Made by a program: the position numbers and the translations under genes
Notes under the pieces: generated by a model
Databases searched by the model: none
Told to the model about the DNA's origin: nothing
Seen by the model: the letters and a program-made list of their open reading frames with translations, nothing else
IMG/VR virus record: IMGVR_UViG_3300043409_002136
Coordinates: 1-39,792 of that record
Direction: 5' to 3' (one strand)
DNA: 39,792 bases
Source of the DNA: a virus
Part shown: piece by piece, positions 1 to 5,723 of the stretch
Position numbering within the stretch: the first letter of the stretch is position 1
How the letters are laid out: each line of letters opens with the position of its first letter

Positions 1-101
1 CATGTCAAGTTTTATTAAAACATCATTTTGATTTGTTTGGTCTAATTGGGGAAGGGCTTGCTGTCGATATTAACACGCTGTCGGTTCAGAATGACGGCTA
101 A
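1..101 (+). pseudogene. 3' fragment of a second copy of the 36359-36802 gene
   Basis: The first 126 bases match 36702-36827 exactly, so this is the last 33 codons of that gene, with its stop codon TAA inside R''. The fragment is cut by the contig end rather than by an evident mutation. After base 126 the sequence departs from the other copy, entering a different attC centre. It may be a second cassette copy or an assembly branch representing an alternative array order. Confidence 0.7.
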
Positions 102-231
102 CGTCTCGTGGCTTTGTGATGTTGCCTAAAAAATAAGACATAATCTTTAAATTAAAAAACAGAAAATGAAAACACAAACTGAAAATCAAATTGATAACCA
201 AAACGGCAATAAGTCAAAACCACTGTTAGCG
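96..231 (+). repeat. attC site 1
   Basis: R'' GGCTAAC at 96-102 and R' GTTAGCG at 225-231. The left arm GTGGCTTTG..GTTGCC pairs with GGCAATAAG..AACCAC on the right. The centre holds the start codon of the next gene (166). Length 136 bp. Confidence 0.85.
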
Positions 232-492
232 GCAGTTATTCTTCAATTAACTGGGCGTGGTTTTTCAAATAAAAATAGAGATAAAGTAAATGACGATAGG
301 TTAGGTATTAAATTGTCTTTTACGAATGAATTTGGTAAATACGTTGAAATTTATGAAGAAGATACTTATTGGCATATTTTACATTATGGATTTGATGGTA
401 AATATCTACCTATTGGATTTGATATTTTGTTTATTAAAGATATTCGAGAGTACGGAGTTTTTTTAGACGGTATTTTGGCTAATTGCCACTAA
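166..492 (+). CDS. Cassette protein of unknown function with attC-encoded N-terminus
   Basis: A 108-residue protein not recognised as a known family. It starts inside the preceding attC; the first 20 residues (with NGNKSKPLLA at about 14-23) are translated from the attC right arm and R', and the cassette-specific part follows. The crossover G^TTA falls exactly between codons 20 and 21. The stop TAA lies inside its own R'' (CACTAAC), so the mobile unit is open from end to end. The body is rich in acidic and aromatic residues (EIYEEDTYWHILHYGFDGKY), suggesting a small soluble beta-rich protein. A second copy begins at 39669 at the contig end. Confidence 0.65.
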   Translation: MKTQTENQIDNQNGNKSKPLLAAVILQLTGRGFSNKNRDKVNDDRLGIKLSFTNEFGKYVEIYEEDTYWHILHYGFDGKYLPIGFDILFIKDIREYGVFLDGILANCH

Positions 493-620
493 CGTTTTGC
501 CGTTTTGAGATGGTGGGGAAAAATAAATAACCTGCCCTCGGTTATACCGATAGTAGAAAAATACAAACTGATGTTACAGTTTATGACAGAACCCCCACTA
601 TATCAAAACGGCTGTTAGCG
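487..620 (+). repeat. attC site 2
   Basis: R'' CACTAAC at 487-493, R' GTTAGCG at 614-620. The left arm GCCGTTTTGAGATGGTGGGG pairs with CCCCACTATATCAAAACGGC on the right. Length 134 bp. Confidence 0.9.
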
Positions 621-700
621 GTTCGGCTTTTTAAATATTAAATTTTCGGTTACGCTTCCGCACCGTTTTTAAGTCGGAAACAATTTTAAAAATATTTATT
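621..700 (+). promoter_or_regulatory. Conserved cassette 5' segment with TTCCG/CGGAA hairpin
   Basis: The segment from about 648 (ttcggttacgcttccgcacc, then tttttaagtcggaa) to the ATG at 701 recurs almost unchanged at 35620-35672 and 38203-38253, each time between R' and a short hydrophobic plus-strand ORF. It contains a short TTCCG..CGGAA inverted repeat. It could be a leader for the plus-strand peptide or a terminator for the opposing minus-strand gene; the sequence alone does not decide. Confidence 0.45.
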
Positions 701-898
701 ATGAAACTTACTTTAAATAAAGAAAATTTTACTCAAGTAATGTGTTTTCTTCAAATTATTGCTTTTTTACTATTACTTGTTTCTTATATTCATTTATTGA
801 GTCTTTATAACGAGCAATGTCAGATTTCAGAAGATAACTTTCTTCTTTCAAAGCAACTTTTTCAAGATTTAAGAAATAATTCAGTAAACCAAAAGTAA
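701..898 (+). CDS. Small single-pass membrane protein (antisense to 756-956)
   Basis: A 65-residue ORF with one strong hydrophobic segment at about residues 13-35 (VMCFLQIIAFLLLLVSYIHL) and a polar helical tail. It begins directly after the conserved leader shared with two other cassettes that also open with short membrane peptides. It overlaps almost entirely an equally plausible minus-strand membrane protein (756-956), so one of the two may be an antisense shadow. No known family recognised. Confidence 0.4.
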   Translation: MKLTLNKENFTQVMCFLQIIAFLLLLVSYIHLLSLYNEQCQISEDNFLLSKQLFQDLRNNSVNQK

Positions 899-956
899 TG
901 GCTGTAATTAATGACAAAGCAGTTATTAATAATTGCATAGTTTGGAATAGAGACAT
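756..956 (-). CDS. Small membrane protein with coiled-coil tail
   Basis: 66 residues: a hydrophobic segment at about 6-30 (LLITALSLITAITFGLLNYF) followed by a charged, heptad-like helix (ALKEESYLLKSDIARYKDSI). The purine-rich aaagaagaaaaaaag before the ATG is a good Bacteroidota-type start context. It lies 42 bp downstream of 999-1205 on the same strand and is likely co-transcribed with it. It opposes the plus-strand ORF 701-898. The architecture (TM plus coiled coil) resembles many small phage membrane proteins; function unknown. Confidence 0.55.
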   Translation of the reverse strand: MSLFQTMQLLITALSLITAITFGLLNYFLNLEKVALKEESYLLKSDIARYKDSINEYKKQVIVKKQ

Positions 957-998
957 CTTTTTTTCTTCTTTTTCTAGTTTGGAAAAAGTTGTAAAATT

Positions 999-1205
999 TC
1001 ATCCTTTTTCTGTTAATCTAAAACTTTCCTTTGACGTTCGTTCTAAAAGCAAAAAATCTTTTTCTAATGAATATATAACCTTTTCAGCTGAATTATTGTC
1101 AGGTAAAAGATGTAATAAATCCATACCTGGCACAATCTTAATTTTTCCTGATTTTTTAAAGAAATCTATTACTTTTTCCGCAAGTTCTTTTTGTTTTTGA
1201 TTCAT
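999..1205 (-). CDS. Small winged-helix-like protein
   Basis: 68 residues beginning NQKQKELAEKVIDFFKKSG and ending ERTSKESFRLTEKG. The pattern of helices, then a short strand pair with LLLERTSKESFRLTEKG, is typical of winged-helix 'effector-like' domains of phage and Bacteroidota proteins, where the last segment is the wing. This is a shape-based suggestion only. It is the first gene of a minus-strand pair inside a cassette whose attC points the other way, which is uncommon in integron cassettes. Confidence 0.55.
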   Translation of the reverse strand: MNQKQKELAEKVIDFFKKSGKIKIVPGMDLLHLLPDNNSAEKVIYSLEKDFLLLERTSKESFRLTEKG

Positions 1206-1241
1206 TTTTTAGTTTTTTTGAGTGCGGTTCTTCAAGCTGAC

Positions 1242-1373
1242 CGCTAACGTTCTGCGTGTATAAGAAGTGGCGGATTAAGGAAGCCAAGACTTTCAGCAAG
1301 CACAGAACTTAATTAGAATTACAAAACTTTAAATTAACCGAAAACCCGCCATTTTTTATACACGCTGTTAGTG
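1242..1373 (+). repeat. attC site 3
   Basis: R'' CGCTAAC at 1242-1248, R' GTTAGTG at 1367-1373. The arms GCGTGTATAAGAAGTGGCGG and CCGCCATTTTTTATACACGC pair nearly perfectly. Length 132 bp. Confidence 0.92.
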
Positions 1374-1400
1374 GATGGGGTTTTCACAAAAACTGATAAA

Positions 1401-1625
1401 ATGAAAACATATTTAATCACATTTTCAACCAACTTTGAAGAAGCTGGTTTAATTATTACAACCGACAAAGGTATTGAATACGCAAAATCAAGAGCAGAAT
1501 ATTTAGGAGCTTGGGATGGCTATTCAATAGAAGAAATTAACACGACGGAAGAAGGTGTATATTGTTCTGTCAATTTTGGTAACGGATATTTCGGGAAGTT
1601 GAATGACAAGGGCGAGTGTTCATAG
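1401..1625 (+). CDS. Small cassette protein, unknown function
   Basis: 74 residues from the ATG preceded by aactgataaa; a GTG at 1371 inside R' is in frame but less likely. The sequence (MKTYLITFSTNFEEAGLIIT, then IEYAKSRAEYLGAWDGYSIEEI) suggests a compact alpha/beta domain of the kind often annotated only as hypothetical in Bacteroidota phages. It is the only gene of its cassette (1367-1638). No catalytic motif is visible. Confidence 0.65.
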   Translation: MKTYLITFSTNFEEAGLIITTDKGIEYAKSRAEYLGAWDGYSIEEINTTEEGVYCSVNFGNGYFGKLNDKGECS

Positions 1626-1631
1626 CCTTGC

Positions 1632-1762
1632 CACTAACGTATGGTGCTATACGAAGGAGGCGATTATTAGCACTAAAATTGATGCGGAGTACAAATGTTT
1701 GTTTAATCACAAATGTTTCTGCGGAGTACCGAACCGCCTCTTTTGTATAGCACGTGTTGTAT
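1632..1762 (+). repeat. attC site 4
   Basis: R'' CACTAAC at 1632-1638, R' GTTGTAT at 1756-1762. Arms GTGCTATACGAAGGAGGCG and CGCCTCTTTTGTATAGCAC pair. The next cassette's R'' ATACAAC is the exact complement of this R'. Confidence 0.92.
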
Positions 1763-1823
1763 GCTGGTGCGGTTTTGAAGCACTAATTTTAAATCAATAA
1801 CTAAAGCAATAATTAAATAAAAT

Positions 1824-2108
1824 ATGAAAAACTTTTTAGAATCAATAGATAATATTAAAGAAAATAAAGGTGCTATTTTTGAAAACAAAACTTACGAAGA
1901 ATTACAAAATGAAACGTTGGAAGTTAAAAAACTCACTCCAATAGAGCGAATAGGATATATAATTGATATGTATGAAAAAGAACGAGAAAGATTAATGCTT
2001 ATTCTTAAACCACACTATCAAAAACAAGAGTATGCAAAATCTAAGGAATACCAAGATAGATTAAACCATATTAGTGAATTTATAGCACAATTAAAAATAA
2101 TAAAATGA
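1824..2108 (+). CDS. Helical cassette protein, unknown
   Basis: 94 residues, strongly charged and predicted helical (ERIGYIIDMYEKERERLML, EYQDRLNHISEFIAQLKIIK). First of four closely packed genes in one cassette (1756-2686); its stop overlaps the start of the next gene by the ATGA-type arrangement, so translation is probably coupled. No family recognised. The four-gene operon layout inside a single cassette is larger than usual. Confidence 0.65.
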   Translation: MKNFLESIDNIKENKGAIFENKTYEELQNETLEVKKLTPIERIGYIIDMYEKERERLMLILKPHYQKQEYAKSKEYQDRLNHISEFIAQLKIIK

Positions 2109-2323
2109 AAACAGCAGTAGAGTATTTAGAAGAACGATTGAATTTATCTTTGGGTAATGAGTTAAAATCGTTACGAGGGCTTTTTGTCATTGCCAAAGAA
2201 ATGGAAAAATCCCAAATTGAGGAAGCAATAGAGAATGGTTATGCTGGGTGTTGTGGTAAAAAAACAACAGTAAAGTTGAAAGGTAATTTTTGGGAAAGAG
2301 AAGAAAATTGGAGTAAAAAATGA
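2105..2323 (+). CDS. Small phage-type accessory protein
   Basis: 72 residues starting MKTAVEYLEERLN and containing FVIAKEMEKSQIEEAIENGY. This pattern (a short N-terminal helix followed by 'AKEMEKSQI..A...G') is familiar from uncharacterised small proteins of Bacteroidota phages. It overlaps both neighbours by ATGA junctions. Function unknown; the similarity supports a phage accessory origin of the cassette. Confidence 0.65.
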   Translation: MKTAVEYLEERLNLSLGNELKSLRGLFVIAKEMEKSQIEEAIENGYAGCCGKKTTVKLKGNFWEREENWSKK

Positions 2324-2439
2324 AAAATTTCATAAACAAGGCGAATGAACTTAAAATTAGTTATTCAATGCTTTACAAAATGATTTTATCAAAAGAAATT
2401 AATTTTATAATAGTTTGTGGTAGATATTATTTTGATTAA
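2320..2439 (+). CDS. HTH-like micro-protein
   Basis: 39 residues (beginning MKNFINKANELKISYSMLYK) with the layout of an excisionase or HTH_17-type DNA-binding helix-turn-helix: helix, turn with SYSML, recognition helix, then a short 'IIVCGRYYFD' wing. Starts in the ATGA overlap with 2105-2323 and is followed 6 bp later by 2446-2661. It is short, so the DNA-binding call is tentative. Confidence 0.5.
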   Translation: MKNFINKANELKISYSMLYKMILSKEINFIIVCGRYYFD

Positions 2440-2445
2440 AAAGAT

Positions 2446-2661
2446 ATGGAGAATATTTTAAATTTAAAACTACCTTATTTAGGTATTAAAATAAATAAGG
2501 TAACAGATATTCCAAGAGTAGAATATTGTAACTTTCATTTTTGTGGCAGTTGGCTTACAATAAGTGGCAAAACTGAATTAATTGATATTAGTTGGCAAAA
2601 TTCAAAAACTGGAGAATTAATATCAAATGAAGTTTTTATTAATAGATTTTTTCAGTTATAG
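2446..2661 (+). CDS. Small cassette protein, unknown
   Basis: 71 residues, fourth gene of the four-gene cassette. It has aromatic and cysteine residues (YCNFHFCGSWLTISGKTELI) but no spaced metal-binding motif that I would defend. It ends 18 bp before R''. Probably translated from the same transcript as 1824-2439. Confidence 0.55.
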   Translation: MENILNLKLPYLGIKINKVTDIPRVEYCNFHFCGSWLTISGKTELIDISWQNSKTGELISNEVFINRFFQL

Positions 2662-2679
2662 CACTTTCGTAGCACTTGC

Positions 2680-2773
2680 ATACAACGTTATCGGGCTTGG
2701 CGAAGTGCCGCTACTCGAAACTTAAATTTTAGCACTAATTGTCCTGCGGCATTTTGCCAAACCCGTGTTATGG
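2680..2773 (+). repeat. attC site 5
   Basis: R'' ATACAAC at 2680-2686, R' GTTATGG at 2767-2773. Arms GGGCTTGGCGAAGTGCCGC and GCGGCATTTTGCCAAACCC pair. Shorter class, 94 bp. Confidence 0.92.
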
Positions 2774-2822
2774 GATAGTTTTAAAAACCTTTTAGGGTGG
2801 GCATTTAAACGATAAATTAAAA

Positions 2823-3239
2823 ATGAAAGCAACAGTAAAAATTGAAAAAGAAGTTGAATTGAAAACTTTAGTAGTAAAAGCAGGTGTACGCTATTACGAA
2901 GATGCAACCGTTAATGGTGTTGAAGATACGGAAGGCGATTTAATACCTTGTAAGCAGGGCGAATTATGGTGTCCGATTATTGATATTGATAGCGGTGTAA
3001 TTACCAATTGGAAACAAGGTGTAAAAGCCGAAGTACATTATAAAGTTTGCGATGCAGGTAGTTACTACTTACAAGATGCAGAAGGCAATACCGTTTTGTC
3101 AATTGAACAGGACTATGTGCCTAAAATGATGTGTCCAAAAGAAAGCGGTTACGGAGATTATATCATTATGGATATTGATGAAAACGGTAAAATCGCAAAC
3201 TTTAGACAAACACTTGACGGATTTGTTGATGAGGATTAA
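2823..3239 (+). CDS. Cassette protein, unknown (138 aa)
   Basis: 138 residues, acidic and beta-rich (YYEDATVNGVEDTEGDLIP, DSGVITNWKQGVKAEVHYK). Ends IANFRQTLDGFVDED. It resembles hypothetical proteins common in Bacteroidota genomes and phages but I cannot name the family. Its GC content appears higher than that of neighbouring genes, consistent with an independent origin. Single gene of cassette 2767-3277. Confidence 0.7.
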   Translation: MKATVKIEKEVELKTLVVKAGVRYYEDATVNGVEDTEGDLIPCKQGELWCPIIDIDSGVITNWKQGVKAEVHYKVCDAGSYYLQDAEGNTVLSIEQDYVPKMMCPKESGYGDYIIMDIDENGKIANFRQTLDGFVDED

Positions 3240-3270
3240 CGGTGCGGTGGGAAAAGGTTTTTAAAATTTC

Positions 3271-3346
3271 CCATAACGTTAAAACTACACGCTGGTTGCC
3301 TATTTATTCCAATGCTTCGGCAACTAGCTTGTAGTGATTGTTATAT
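3271..3346 (+). repeat. attC site 6 (short class)
   Basis: R'' CCATAAC at 3271-3277 (complement of GTTATGG that opens the cassette), R' GTTATAT at 3340-3346. Arms ACTACACGCTGGTTGCC and GGCAACTAGCTTGTAGT pair. 76 bp. Confidence 0.9.
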
Positions 3347-3390
3347 TCTCGGCTTTTTTTCACACAATTATTAATCAATAAAATACAAAT

Positions 3391-3624
3391 ATGACACTAA
3401 AAGAAAAATTTGAAGAAGTAGAAATTATGTTTGAAAACCAAACAGGTAAATTAAAATACGATGAATTATGCGAAGCACCAAATGAATGTGTAAAAATAGC
3501 CAAAGACTATGTTAATGAACAAATTGAAAAAATATGCGATTCAGACAACCTTTCTAAAATTATCTATTCAAAATCATTTGCGGAAGCAAGGAGAATAATT
3601 AGAACTTTATTACAGCAAGAGTAG
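3391..3624 (+). CDS. Helical cassette protein, unknown
   Basis: 77 residues, acidic and helical, beginning MTLKEKFEEVEIMFENQTGK and ending RIIRTLLQQE. It resembles small helical accessory proteins of Bacteroidota phages in size and composition. It is the last gene of the array; its cassette ends at the orphan R'' (3654-3660). Confidence 0.6.
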   Translation: MTLKEKFEEVEIMFENQTGKLKYDELCEAPNECVKIAKDYVNEQIEKICDSDNLSKIIYSKSFAEARRIIRTLLQQE

Positions 3625-3653
3625 CTTTGGTTACAAAGTTGCTCGAAGCTGGA

Positions 3654-3660
3654 ATATAAC
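3654..3660 (+). repeat. Orphan R'' at the array's distal end
   Basis: ATATAAC at 3654-3660, preceded by GGA, is complementary to the cassette's own 5' end (GTTATATTC at 3340). No arms or R' follow; the sequence passes into phage backbone. The last attC therefore appears truncated. Confidence 0.6.
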
Positions 3661-3691
3661 TAATGGCTACAACTTAAAAATGTATTACAAA

Positions 3692-3874
3692 ATGGCTAAG
3701 ATACTTGTAAAAACAAAGGTTATACGTATAACTCAAATACAACACGATACTTTAAAAAAGATGAAAAGTTATAAAGTTGACGTGGGGCATTTTATAAGAC
3801 AAGCAATAGCTGAGAAAATAAAAAGAGATTATAAAGATTTGATTCCTAAACAAAAAAATGAATGTACTTTTTAA
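3692..3874 (+). CDS. Ribbon-helix-helix-like DNA-binding protein
   Basis: 60 residues from the ATG at 3692 (an in-frame ATG lies four codons upstream at 3680). The pattern RITQIQHDTLKKMKSYKVDV followed by GHFIRQAIAEKIKRDY matches the RHH fold: a beta strand, a helix, a turn with a small residue, and a helix beginning 'FIRxAI'. Such proteins repress by binding operators as dimers. It lies directly between the array end and the terminator at 3877, transcribed in the array direction. Similar small proteins are encoded at 30411 and 32200. Target unknown. Confidence 0.6.
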   Translation: MAKILVKTKVIRITQIQHDTLKKMKSYKVDVGHFIRQAIAEKIKRDYKDLIPKQKNECTF

Positions 3875-3876
3875 AT

Positions 3877-3907
3877 AAAAAAACGCTCCAATTAAGAGCG
3901 TTTTTTT
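3877..3907. terminator. Bidirectional intrinsic terminator
   Basis: Perfect inverted repeat with 12-base arms: seven A, CGCTC, a seven-base loop, GAGCG, seven T. It serves both the plus-strand gene ending at 3874 and the minus-strand late operon ending at 3892, and marks the boundary between array and phage backbone. Confidence 0.92.
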
Positions 3908-4065
3908 ATTTTAACACCTAAGTCATTCTTTAGTTTATTTACTTTCTTAATCCATCTTAAAACACGTCCAAATAATGTTGTAGGCGGCTTATTGCTAATT
4001 AATTCGGTAGCTAAATCAATAATTGTATCTGTATCTATTTTTTCTTTATATTGTTTATTAATCAT
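3892..4065 (-). CDS. Small basic protein at the end of the late operon
   Basis: 57 residues (begins MINKQYKEKIDTDTIIDLA) with a basic amphipathic C-terminal half (FGRVLRWIKKVNKLKNDLG). Starts 3 bp after the stop of 4068-4634 and its stop codon overlaps the terminator stem. Unknown function; position at the end of the tail/lysis operon suggests a minor structural or late accessory protein. Confidence 0.65.
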   Translation of the reverse strand: MINKQYKEKIDTDTIIDLATELISNKPPTTLFGRVLRWIKKVNKLKNDLGVKIKKRS

Positions 4066-4067
4066 TT

Positions 4068-4634
4068 TTAATTTAAAGTTTCAATTATCATTACACTTCC
4101 AGCATTAATTTGAGCTGACGTAGAAGCAACTTCGCTCGCAAATTGCAATTGAAATACTCCACTTGTTAAGCAGTCAAAAATTAATTCACCAAAAAAATAA
4201 TGGGGGCTATTTATTACAGAAACTCCCGATGATGTTATAAAACTTCCAGCAGTTGAATTAATTGAGTTAATAGCTCTTATAGTTGTTGTTAAATCAGTAG
4301 CCACAACCGATTGAGATATTGACATTGTTACAAAACCTTTTATATTTCCTGTTCCTGATGCTAGAACAAAGCCAATACTGCCCCCAGTGGTAACAACCCC
4401 TGTTTGATAGTCACCAATTAAAGATATTTTATATTTTTTGCCCACCGTAACTAAAAAACTCATACCTGTTACATTTGCACGAGTTACAGACGTAAAAGAG
4501 AAATTTGAAGCTAAAGTAATAACCTGTCTTGTTGAAACGCCACCGCTAAATAAAGATACTATATCTTGTACTGTAACTTTGCCCCCAATACCTAAACGTT
4601 CCGCATATAGTATATCAGTAAGTTGCGCGCCCAT
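4068..4634 (-). CDS. Probable tail appendage protein
   Basis: 188 residues, poor in cysteine and rich in Ser, Thr, Gly and Val with alternating beta-strand patterns (VTVGKKYKISLIGDYQTGVV), as in phage tail-fibre or receptor-binding modules. The N-terminus (QLTDILYAERLGIGGKVTVQ) resembles that of the next upstream gene (NTDLFLVERAGVQYKMTSDQ), implying a shared attachment segment. Start overlaps the stop of 4634-5182. Specific role inferred from composition and position. Confidence 0.6.
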   Translation of the reverse strand: MGAQLTDILYAERLGIGGKVTVQDIVSLFSGGVSTRQVITLASNFSFTSVTRANVTGMSFLVTVGKKYKISLIGDYQTGVVTTGGSIGFVLASGTGNIKGFVTMSISQSVVATDLTTTIRAINSINSTAGSFITSSGVSVINSPHYFFGELIFDCLTSGVFQLQFASEVASTSAQINAGSVMIIETLN

Positions 4635-5182
4635 TAAGGTAATGCGGTTAATTGCGTAATACCGAAAGTAATAGATTGAGTAGTTACATTGACATTCACT
4701 GGATTAGATGCGGTAGTTAGTCCAGATACAGCCTTAACGTGTTCGTTTGAAAACATTGACGGACTTGCTAATCCAGCTAACGTGGAAGAAGCCAATGGAA
4801 TTATAGCGTCAGTTCCATTGTCGCTTGTTATAGTTACACTAGACCCTGATACAATAGTGCCCAAATTTGTAGATGAGGTTATAATTAAATCCATGCTTTC
4901 CTGCTCTTGTATCTTATCCACAACAATAGGAGATATGGAAGAAACTCTGTAAATAGCCCAACCCGAAGAAACCGTAGTATCTCCAGTAGCATTAGATATA
5001 AATACCCTGTCGCCAACTTTTGCGGTTGCGCCCCCTACAAAAGTCCCATCTAACATATTAGCGTATGTAGTAGCTGTAATATCTTTAACCGCTCCTACAA
5101 AAATAGCTAATTGATCTGATGTCATTTTGTACTGAACACCTGCCCTTTCTACTAAAAATAAATCTGTGTTTAATAATGCCAT
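4634..5182 (-). CDS. Probable tail appendage protein
   Basis: 182 residues. The N-terminal segment (LLNTDLFLVERAGVQYKMTS) is of a type seen at the start of many phage fibre proteins, followed by a Ser/Thr/Val-rich beta region and an 'ASSTLAGLASPSMFSNEHVK' segment typical of fibre shafts. It shares N-terminal features with 4068-4634. Likely part of the adsorption apparatus. Confidence 0.65.
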   Translation of the reverse strand: MALLNTDLFLVERAGVQYKMTSDQLAIFVGAVKDITATTYANMLDGTFVGGATAKVGDRVFISNATGDTTVSSGWAIYRVSSISPIVVDKIQEQESMDLIITSSTNLGTIVSGSSVTITSDNGTDAIIPLASSTLAGLASPSMFSNEHVKAVSGLTTASNPVNVNVTTQSITFGITQLTALP

Positions 5183-5208
5183 TTTTTTTATTTTATTTAA
5201 GTTTATAT

Positions 5209-5382
5209 TTATGGTAAGCCTGGCAAGTCCATCAAAAAAGGAAAAATGCCATCCTCTCCCTTGTCTCCCTTGTCTCCTTTTAATCCTTTCAAGCCTATAT
5301 CAGAAACGTTAATGTTTACTACATTAGTAGTTTCATCAACTGTTAATTCTATTTGTTGCAATATTGGTATAACGTCAATCAT
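5209..5382 (-). CDS. Short collagen-like protein
   Basis: 57 residues from the ATG that overlaps the upstream stop (ATGA). It contains four to five Gly-X-Y triplets (GLKGLKGDKGDKGEDG) near the C-terminus, then FPFLMDLPGLP. Short collagen-like tracts are common in phage fibres and baseplate proteins as trimerising linkers. An alternative start 13 codons upstream is possible but would overlap the preceding gene. Confidence 0.65.
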   Translation of the reverse strand: MIDVIPILQQIELTVDETTNVVNINVSDIGLKGLKGDKGDKGEDGIFPFLMDLPGLP

Positions 5383-5723
5383 ATATTCGGCACTGTTATA
5401 TCTTGAATTACTTTTAAACAACCTTTCATATAAGATTCGCTAGTCCCGTCTTCAAAATCAATTTGTAAGTCATAAACGTAGTTACCCGCCAATGGATTAA
5501 ATTTATTAACTTGGTTTAAAACAACCTCACCATTTAATGCGTCAATTGTTGTAATATTTAATCCTGTTTTCCATTCGTGAATAATTTTAGGGCATTGTAT
5601 GCTTTTAACCTGACATATAATAGTTGCCCCTGTAATTTCAAAATTAAACTTTATATGCAAAGGATGTAAAGTAGACCCCTTATAATGATCCTCTAAGTTG
5701 TAAATTGCTGGTATCAAACTCAT
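5379..5723 (-). CDS. Baseplate/appendage protein resembling the BppU N-terminal fold
   Basis: 114 residues. The pattern 'DHYKGSTLHPLHIKFNFEITGATIICQVKSIQ' to 'LAGNYVYDLQIDFEDGTSES' follows the beta-sandwich layout seen in BppU-like baseplate N-terminal domains (a Gly-A-polar strand, then 'G.Y.YDi...dg...t...G...v'). This is a pattern judgment. It overlaps the lysozyme gene by ATGA and precedes the collagen-like protein, so these probably form a receptor-binding module. Confidence 0.6.
   Translation of the reverse strand: MSLIPAIYNLEDHYKGSTLHPLHIKFNFEITGATIICQVKSIQCPKIIHEWKTGLNITTIDALNGEVVLNQVNKFNPLAGNYVYDLQIDFEDGTSESYMKGCLKVIQDITVPNI

Larger units (their letters stand above)
1..3660 (+). mobile_element. 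Integron-like gene-cassette array, continuation (6 complete attC sites plus terminal R'')
   Basis: Six complete attC-like sites in the same orientation as those at the other end of the window separate cassettes up to 3660. The last cassette keeps its R'' (GAATATAAC, complementary to its own start GTTATATTC at 3340) but has no arms or R' after it. If the molecule is circular this stretch joins the array at 30.6-39.8 kb, giving about 12.8 kb of cassettes. Cassettes hold one to four genes. Confidence 0.85.

Noticed and set aside
1-3660. Host chromosome joined to a prophage
   Set aside because: Both flanks carry the same attC type and no host housekeeping genes, att duplication or integrase; a continuous array on a circular phage explains both flanks more simply. 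A chimeric join cannot be fully excluded.
4438-4952. Plus-strand ORFs opposite the tail appendage genes
   Set aside because: Shadow frames of 4068-4634 and 4634-5182, without promoter or start signal.
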